Assembly (NCBI GenBank): GCA_028583605.1
Contig: CM053329.1
Span: 13,557,001-13,621,000 of the forward strand
Reading direction: 5' to 3'
Source of the DNA: Dastarcus helophoroides
Taxonomy: Eukaryota; Arthropoda; Insecta; Coleoptera; Bothrideridae
Length of the DNA stretch: 64,000 bases
Made by a program: the position numbers and the translations under genes
Part shown: positions 56,909 to 64,000 of the stretch, in pieces
Numbering within the stretch: the stretch's first letter is position 1
How the letters are laid out: each line of letters opens with the position of its first letter
The notes under the pieces: generated by a model
The model's input: the letters and a program-made list of their open reading frames with translations, nothing else
Databases searched by the model: none
Told to the model about the DNA's origin: nothing

Positions 56909-58020
56909 TATACATGGAATTTAAAAAAAAACGAATTTGTTGAAAAAACTCGAAACCTCGAGGAAAAAACGAATTTTGAAATACACTACCACAACTTCCG
57001 AGCTATAGTTATAATTATTCTTTTTGAACATCTCTTTACACTTACATGAATTGAAAAAGCCTTTATGTGGCTAACTATGGAAATAAACTTTGAAAATTAA
57101 CAAAATTCCCTTTTAACATAGAATGATAAGTTTCACATAACTCCTCACAGTAGCAAACAAAAAGCAAAAAGTATTCACATTTGGATTAAACATAAGAAAA
57201 ACTAAGTTAATAGGAACATTCTAATTTGAATTAGGAAAAAATGATCTGAGAAATAACAACACTTTCGTAACCAAACTTTTAAAAAAATTATTTCAAGCAG
57301 GCATAGCAACCTCTATGTGTTAATTTATAGAGTACTTGCTTGAAAAAAAACTTTGTATTTTATATCAAAAAGATAAGCTATGTACAGCGTGATGTCAATC
57401 CCGAAAATCCCGGGATAAAAAAAAATTAATTCCGAAAATTTCGGTTCTGAATAGTTGTCGGGATCCTGGGATCCCGATTTTCGGGATCTCGGGATCAAAT
57501 CCTCTAGTTCCAAGATTCCACACTTTTATACAGTGTGGAACAGCCAAATGGAATAAACTCAATATCTCAGTTATAGTACATATTTATGAAAAATCCCGAG
57601 ACAGGTCAATTTTAGATTATAAAATGACATCCTGCATCGCAAAAAGTTCATCCCTACATGCAACTCCCCTCGAGTTACTGTTTCAACAATTAAATTGTTT
57701 ACTTGGAACTAGGGGCTTGGTATACCTTATTTGAAATGCCTTTTCATTCTGTATTTAAAAATGTCTTGGTTGTCAGAGTTATTTAAAAAATAAATAAATA
57801 AAAAAATAATTTATCAACTAGATGCAATTTTCTACAATAATAACTAATAGCGGTTCATCCGGTTCGTCCTCGATAATCCTAAAGGGACCAAAAACAATTT
57901 CAATATCCTTTTTTTGATTCTGTAAGAAAGGAAACGTAAAAACCTATCAATCTTATCATGGTCAATTGTACTTTTTGTCGAAAACATCCCAGTAACTTTC
58001 AAAAACTTTGGGAAAATTAA
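56909..58020. other. Intergenic with a self-complementary CCCGGGAT patch
   Basis: 57390-57500 contains cccgaaaatcccgggat, gggatcctgggatcccgatt and cgggatctcgggatc, an imperfect clustered palindrome, possibly the end of a MITE. No gene recognised elsewhere. Confidence 0.4.
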
Positions 58021-58560
58021 ACAGTGGTCAGGACCGCGCTTCAGTTACCTTTTTTGCACATTTTGAAAATTTAATATGTGTCATTTAACAGAAATGTATA
58101 AAATAATAATTTTACAAATGATCGGTTATGGAGATAGAGCCAGATCACAGGCCGAAGTCGCTCGTCTATTTCAACGAAAATATCCTGAATTACCGCCTAT
58201 ATCCCAAGGTAAAATTAGTAAGATCGAGAAGCATTTTCACGAATATGGCCATGTACGAAAGCTAAAGAACCCTCCAATGCATTAACTAATAACACCAAAG
58301 TGGAAATGATGAATGAGTTTCAAGAAAATCCACATTCTTCAAGTCGACAAGTAGCTGCAGCTCTGAACGTTAGTCATTCCTCGATTATTCGTGTACTGAA
58401 AGAAAATAAAATGCATCCTTATAAACTGACGCCATGTCAAGAGCTCAGTGATGATGATTTCCCTAGAAGAACTCATTTTCGTGACCAAATGATGCAATGA
58501 TTAGATAATAATGTCATCCAAATATAGAACATATTGTTTTCTGATAAGCCATGTACGGTC
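58021..58560 (+). mobile_element. Tc1/mariner-type transposon fragment (5' end and N-terminal half of transposase)
   Basis: acagtggtcaggaccgcgct at 58021 looks like a terminal repeat of this group, followed within 55 bp by the coding region. No matching right end seen, so truncated near 58560. Confidence 0.6.
58076..58560 (+). pseudogene. Transposase N-terminal half (DUF4817-like plus HTH), frameshifted
   Basis: 58076-58285: MYKIIILQMIGYGDRARSQA, VARLFQRKYPELPPISQG, ISKIEKHFHEYGHVRK. A frame change at 58270-58300 leads to 58300-58500: EMMNEFQENPHSSSRQVA, LNVSHSSIIRVLKENKMHPY and ELSDDDFPRRTHFRDQMM. After a TGA the same frame continues to NILFSDK, the start of the catalytic core with its first Asp. 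The remaining two-thirds is absent. Same architecture as the 356-aa transposase at 39.2-40.2 kb but a different family. Confidence 0.85.
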
Positions 58561-59924
58561 ATGTAAAAATAAGTCAAAAATGTTAAAAATCTACTACGAG
58601 TTGTGCACGCAATACACTGTCTATTGGAGCGATCAACCTCTTCATAAAAGTTGACATAAATTCGCTAAAAAAATTCTACCCTTTCAATTAGCGATGTTAC
58701 TTCGCGCGGGCCCCACTTTCAACATATCATTTAATTTGGCAGAATTTAAAATTCATGTGTGCGTCATATCCCTTTGAGAGCAATGCTTACGTTAGAGGGG
58801 TAGAGCGAAGTTAGTGAAGGGTGGTCATCGTTAAGCCTCGTGCCCTATTCTACATCTGTCAAGTTGGCCGTGTTCTCTGGGGGATGTTTAGCAGCTGTGG
58901 TGCTAATCGCTACTCTACACACAAACACACACATATATACTTTCATCGTTGCATCCGCTTAAATGGCTCATCATGAGGCAAATTTTAAATAAGGGGAGAA
59001 AAGCAATATATACACGCTGCTTGGTAAATCCCCTTTGGTCTTTCGTTACAAGCTAAGTACATAATAACTTTATAACGAATAATGTAAAGGGTGGGTTACA
59101 TTAAAGGGAGGTTTTTTAACATTACTTGGAGTGTTAGAATTAAATACTTGGTTCAAAGATTGAAGGGGTAACGTCTTCCTCTAAACCAATTTTTTATCTA
59201 CTCGAATTCTACATTACTATGCTACCAATCAATATAAAATACATCTCAGGACCTGAGGAATGCTTCTGTGATGAAGCATTATCTGCACAATTCGCGACGC
59301 GAATAGTAGAGTTGTTATGTTGCCATTACTTAAAGATGTTTCCCTAACATGCGGAATGAAGCATCGCAATGAGATGTATAATTTGAAATTGCGATTACTC
59401 AAAAACGAGTACCGTTAAAAACTCTCATATTTTAGTATTTTATTGCCAATAACATTCAACATAATGTATTACCTTTTCTATCAAAATTTATAGAAAGGTT
59501 TGTCCACGAAAAATTAAAATCTCTCCGAAAACATTCGCCTATACCTTACATGTTAAAAAACGTAATTTGACATTGAATATCTCGGCTTTGACACCGGGAA
59601 AGATCTTTTAAGTTTGCTAGTGTATGGGTAACACTGTTAAGAATATCTGGCAGAAATTTAAAGAAAATGTATTGAAAGGTAATTCACCGGTAACTACTTT
59701 AATAAAGCGATATTTTCATGACAAAGCCAAAGCTTATCAGTTGGTTTGGTATTACGCTATTACATTACCATGACGAAGGCAGGATTTCGTTTCAGGGGGG
59801 GGGGGCAACAATAATTTTGAAAAGTTGATGGAAAAAAGAAAAGCGGGAAACCTTTCGGCTGAGTTCTTTTAATTACACGAACTGGGCGATCGAATTTCCA
59901 AGATAAATTTAATGTCTGGAAATT
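58561..59924. other. Unique-looking intergenic DNA
   Basis: Includes a (CA)n/(TA)n patch at 58915-58940 and a G10 run at 59795-59804 after caggatttcgtttca. No ORF or RNA gene recognised. Confidence 0.4.
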
Positions 59925-60094
59925 TCCCAGAAGACAAGGATTCTAACGCATAGACCAATAGGTTTGAACATTTATTAGATTCGAAGTTTGGAAACCAAAG
60001 ACCTAACAAGATCGAAACCGATCTTTTCCAAACTTCAAATCTAATAAATGTTCTAACCTATTGGTCTGTGCATTAGAATCCTTGTCTTCTGGAA
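59925..60094. repeat. 170-bp hairpin (two 70-bp inverted arms)
   Basis: Left arm 59925-59994 (cccagaagacaaggattcta … gaagtttggaaa) pairs with 60025-60094 with about six mismatches. The 30-base centre itself contains a perfect GATCG/CGATC stem (60010-60014, 60019-60023). No protein and no terminal duplication. Either a foldback MITE remnant or, if transcribed, a long hairpin RNA precursor. Confidence 0.8.
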
Positions 60095-60790
60095 AATTGT
60101 TCCTAGAGAGCAACCGCTTCGCTAGGTAGCAGTGTTTCAACTGTTGCTAGTTCAGCTACCTATGATTCACTATACAGGCCTGGAGGGCTGCATGAATTTG
60201 TAGTCTAGGTTGCATTATACTTGCATCTGGAATAGAACCGAACTTTGGAAAATCGAATCAAAAAATAAACACCGAACCTTTGGAAAAAGGTCGAAATTTT
60301 GGAGAAAAAAACTGAGATTGTTTAATGTTACGGTACGTATTAAAATAATGTACTAAAGAAATCGTTTTATCGATCAGCACATCTTTTTTAAAAATTGTTG
60401 ATACACTTTCATTTGAAATGAACGATTTTTTTTTGGAACCATTGCTTGATTTGGTATTGTAGTTAACCTATTTTCGCATTTTAACTAGTCAATTATTTTG
60501 AGATAAAGATCGTAGCTGCTTCGTTGATCTAAATGAAGCAACAGATTTTGCCCCTTATATTCCAAAAATAATATTTTTAAAATTATGTCGCCTAATGACA
60601 TAGGGCAGGGTAGGGCACTTGCTCCCCCACCCTGGTTTACGCAGCTAAACGAAAATGTATATTTAATTGAGAAAAAAATATCCATTTCATTAAAATTCGT
60701 CCTTTCCTTGAGGTATTGAAATTTTGTCGAAATTTCGACATATTTCTCAAAATTTGTCTTTTTCAAAAAATATGCTTTTTCTTTTAAAAT
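60095..60790. other. Intergenic, A+T-rich
   Basis: 60585-60650 has cctaatgacatagggcaggg followed by a C-rich patch, perhaps a transposon end. Otherwise nothing recognised. Confidence 0.35.
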
Positions 60791-60791
60791 T

Positions 60792-60868
60792 TCTCTAGAG
60801 AGCAACCTTTGTTGTGTTTTTTAATCTTTCTTGTTTTCAGGGGACAAGTTCTGTGTTTCAATTTTTAA
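60792..60868 (+). repeat. Fragment of the hammerhead-associated dispersed repeat
   Basis: tctagagagcaacctttgtt, gtgttttttaatctttcttg and ttcaggggacaagttctgtg: the region starting just after the GAAAC core. The core is lost. Confidence 0.7.
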
Positions 60869-61040
60869 AATTTCTTTATTCTTAAAATTCGACTTCTCTT
60901 ATGAGAATCAGCGTTCCTCAAAATTTCGAATTTTTATCTCAAAATTCATCGATTTCTTTTTTCGAAATTTTATCATTTCTCAAAATACGTTTTTTCCGAA
61001 AATGTCGACTTTCCTTTAAATTTTAGTTTAATGCAAATTT

Positions 61041-62730
61041 CGACTTGTTTTCCTCGAAATTTGGCAGAGTTTTATTAAAACAATAACCAAAAATAAAAAA
61101 AGGCAAAAATTTCGAGAAAATTTGCTTTTGAATTTTAACTGTTTATAGTTGAAATACAACCTTCTGGTCCAAATTGTTTTTCTTTCAAAATTTCGCCGTT
61201 TATCTTAATATTGAACATTTTCTGATTTAGAGTGGGGCAAACCTGGATCTATCTCTGATTTAAACAGTCAAGAAAAAATTCGGGAAATCTTATTTTCCTC
61301 AAAATTCGGCTTTTTTCAAAATTACGATAAAATTAGACTATGTCTGGGAAATTTCGAATCTTTACTAATTTTCAACCTTGTTCTTAAAACTTCGACTTGT
61401 TTTTTTTGAAACTTGGCAGACTTTTTATAAAAAAAAACAACAACGACGAAAATTCTGAGAAAATTTGCTCTGGAATTTTAACTGTTTATAGTTGAAATAC
61501 AACTTTCTAATCTAAATTGTTTTTTTTTCAAAATTTCGCTGTTTATCTCAATACTGACCATTTTCTGACTTAGTGTGGGACAGATTTGAATCGGGGTCTA
61601 CCTCTGATTCAAACTGTCAACAAAAAATTTAAAAAATCTTATTTTTCTCAAAATTCGGCTTTTTTTTTCAAAATTACGATAAAATTAGACTCTCTCTGGA
61701 AAATTTCGAGCCTTTACTAATTTCCAACCTTTTTCTTAAAATTCCGGCTTGTTTTCTTCGCAATTTGGCAGACTTTTAATAAAAAAAAAACTAAAAACAA
61801 AAAAGACAAAAATTTCGAGAAAATTTGCTGTGGAGTTTTAACTATTTATAGTTGAAATACAACTTTCTGGTCCAAATTGTTTTTTTTTCAAAATTTCGCC
61901 GTTTATCTCAATATTGAACATTTTTTGACTTAGGATGGGGCAGATCGGGGTCTACCTTTGATTCAAAGAGTCAAGATAAAATTAAAAAAATCTTATTTTT
62001 CTCAAAATTCAGCTTTTTTCAAAATTACGATAAAATTAGACGACTCGCTCTGGAAAATTTCGAGTCTTTACTAATTTTTAACCTTTTTCTTAAAATGTCG
62101 ACTCGTTTTCTTTGAAATTTGGCAGACTTTTAATAAAAAAACTAAAAATAAAAAAGACCAAAATTCCGAGAAAATTCGCTCTGGAATTTTAACTGTTTAT
62201 AGTTGAAATACAACTTTCTAGTCCAAATTGTTTTTTTTTTGAAAATTTCGCCGTTAATCTCTATATTGAACATTTTCTGACTTAGGGTGGGGTAGATTGG
62301 GGTCTACCTCTGATTCAAACAGTCAAATTTTTTCAAAATTACGTTACAATTAGACTCTCTCTGGGAAATTTTGAGTGTTTACTGATTTCCAACCTTTTTC
62401 TTAAAATTTCGACTTGTTTTCTTCTAAATTTGGCAGACTTTTAATAAAAAAAACTAAAAATTGAAAAATACCAAAATTCCGGAAAAATTTTCTCTGGAAT
62501 TTTATCTGTTTATAGTTGAAATACAACTTTCTGGTTCAAAACTTTTTTTTTTAAATTTCGCTGTTTATCTCGATATCGAACATTTTTTGACTTAGGATGG
62601 GGGCAGATCGGGGATTTGATTCAAACAGTCAAGAAAACCTCAAAAAATCTTACTTTTCTCAAAATCCGGCTTTTTTTTTCAAAATTACGATAAAATTAGA
62701 CTCTCTGGGAACCTTCGAGTGTTTTTTTTT
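61041..62730 (+). repeat. Five-copy tandem satellite, period about 353 bp
   Basis: The phrase cgacttg(t) … aatttggcag starts units at 61041, 61393, 61745, 62099 and 62410, spacing 352, 352, 354 and 311. Each unit carries tttatagttgaaatacaact, aaaatttcgccgtttatct, gactta-gggtggggcaga and aaaattacgataaaattaga. The fourth unit has a ~40-bp deletion, and the array fades after 62720. Copies are visibly diverged. Non-coding. Confidence 0.9.
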
Positions 62731-64000
62731 AATTTGATTTTTGTTTAAAATTTGTTTTTTTCGTAAACAACTATCCCAACATTGGACCTTTTCCCTAAAT
62801 TTGGCTTTTTCCGCAAAATCTTTTTCCGTTCCGTAGTTTTTCTCGAAATTTATTTTTTATTTCAAAGTTCCCTTATTTTCTTCGTTGAGTTTTTCTGAAA
62901 GTTTTGATCTTTTAGAATTTAACTTTTCAGAAATTTTGAGTGGTTTCTTGAAGTTTGTCTTTTTCTCAAAATTTTTATTTTTATTTCAAAATTCGCCATT
63001 TATACTTTCCGGAGATGTCCACTTTTTCTCCTAAAATTGTTTAAATTAATCTTTTTCGAAATTTCTACTTTATTCTCAAAATTCTATTTTGTGGACTCTT
63101 CTTTTAAAAATATTTTTTTTTCGAAATTCCGCAACTTTTCTTCTTAAAAATTTCGATTTTCTCGAAATTCTGTATTTTTTCTAAATCAGATCGCTATGTT
63201 ATAAACGAGTACAACAATATTTTTGGGAAATTTCGAGAAAGAGCTTTCTTGTGAATTCAACTGCTTTACTGAGAAAATATTATGTTGAAATTAGAATAAA
63301 GAAGTAAAGGAGAAAATTGTTTTTAGAAATTGAGTTTTTTTTTCTCAAACTTTGATAACTTTTTCTAAAAATTGCGACTTTTTGTGTATAAAATTCGGTC
63401 CTTAGATTTGGAAATATTTTGACACTTTTCGAATTTTCTACCTTTTTTGAGTTTTCCGAAAGACTGGGTTTTTATTTTAAATTTGGTTTTCTAAAAATTT
63501 CGAATTTCCCAATGTTGAGTTTTTTCTATAAATTTGTCGCTTTCAAAAGTACGATTTATTCTTGAAAATTCTACCTTTTTTTCTCAGAATTAAACATTCT
63601 GTTGGAAACTCCAAGTTTTCTTCTAGAAATTTCGACCTTTATATTGTCATGTCGACGGTATTTTTCAAAAATCGTTATTTTTTTCAAAAGTCAAATTTTG
63701 GAAAAAAGTGGCAATTTTCAAACAATTGTAAGCTGACTTTGGAGAAAAAAAAATTCAATCCACAAAAATATTTCTCTCATAATTTTTAATTTATATAAAT
63801 TTTGTCATAGTCTTGAAATTTACAAGAAATTTTTTTCTCTAAGCTTCGTAAAATATTATTTTTAGAATATTTTGATTTTTATTAAAATGTCGATTCTATC
63901 CTGAAAAAATGAAAGAATCGTTTTAAAAAAAGGTCAACATTTTGATAAAATCTTTCATTGTAAGTAGAAATTTCCACTTTTTGAAGTACAAGTAAAGATT
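62731..64000. other. T-rich degenerate repeat tract
   Basis: ttttctcgaaattt, tttcgaaatt and ctcaaaatt words to the window end. The 75-aa frame at 63562-63789 is a composition artefact. Confidence 0.5.

Noticed and set aside
61041..62730. CRISPR array
   Set aside because: Units are ~353 bp and diverged throughout with no short identical repeats separated by unique spacers.

Overview
The window looks like intergenic DNA of an animal, most likely an insect or other arthropod. The evidence is eukaryotic-type transposons throughout (Jockey/CR1-like LINEs, a Penelope-like element, hAT, Tigger/pogo, mariner and a DD41D Tc1/mariner relative), very high A+T, large microsatellites, and no host gene, rRNA or tRNA that I could recognise. 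Every protein-coding signal I can support belongs to a mobile element, and most are broken. The species assignment is inference only.

Layout. 1-6.9 kb is a rearranged pile of minus-strand Jockey-like LINE fragments. A 3,181-bp non-autonomous hAT-like element (1051-4231) with a perfect 8-bp target duplication is inserted in it, and part of that composite is copied again at 6.2-6.6 kb. 7.56-11.09 kb is a second, right-truncated copy of the hAT element, followed by a mariner remnant. 11.5-19.7 kb is A+T-rich DNA with long arrays of degenerate AAATTTCGA-type words and a foldback repeat (15.93-16.17 kb) carrying two head-to-head hammerhead-ribozyme-like motifs. 19.75-22.67 kb is a Penelope-like element (RT plus GIY-YIG endonuclease) with 134-bp terminal direct repeats, each with a hammerhead-like motif. 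22.72-25.90 kb is a DDE transposon of uncertain superfamily. 27.13-29.62 kb is a Tigger/pogo-like element. 29.87-33.98 kb is a dimeric dispersed repeat split by a CR1/Jockey-type LINE. A second foldback hammerhead-like repeat lies at 34.5-34.7 kb.

36.99-38.58 kb is a second, right-truncated Tigger-like element. 38.65-40.88 kb is a structurally intact DD41D transposon with unusually long (~420 bp) inverted repeats and an uninterrupted 356-aa transposase. 41.4-49.75 kb holds a large inverted duplication (~2.6-kb arms, mosaic LINE fragments) whose right arm is flanked by a ~200-bp direct repeat containing (GAATTTC)n. 54.07-55.12 kb is a ~1.05-kb pyrimidine-only microsatellite that abuts a third hAT copy (55.12-56.77 kb). 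58.0-58.55 kb is the N-terminal half of another Tc1/mariner-type transposase, 59.93-60.09 kb is a near-perfect hairpin, and 61.04-62.7 kb is a five-copy ~353-bp tandem satellite.

How it fits together: this is a nested transposon graveyard. Insertions into insertions, shared junctions and duplicated composites give relative ages. The DD41D element appears youngest. The most unusual items are the head-to-head hammerhead-like foldback family, the inverted duplication flanked by direct repeats, and the unassigned DDE transposon.
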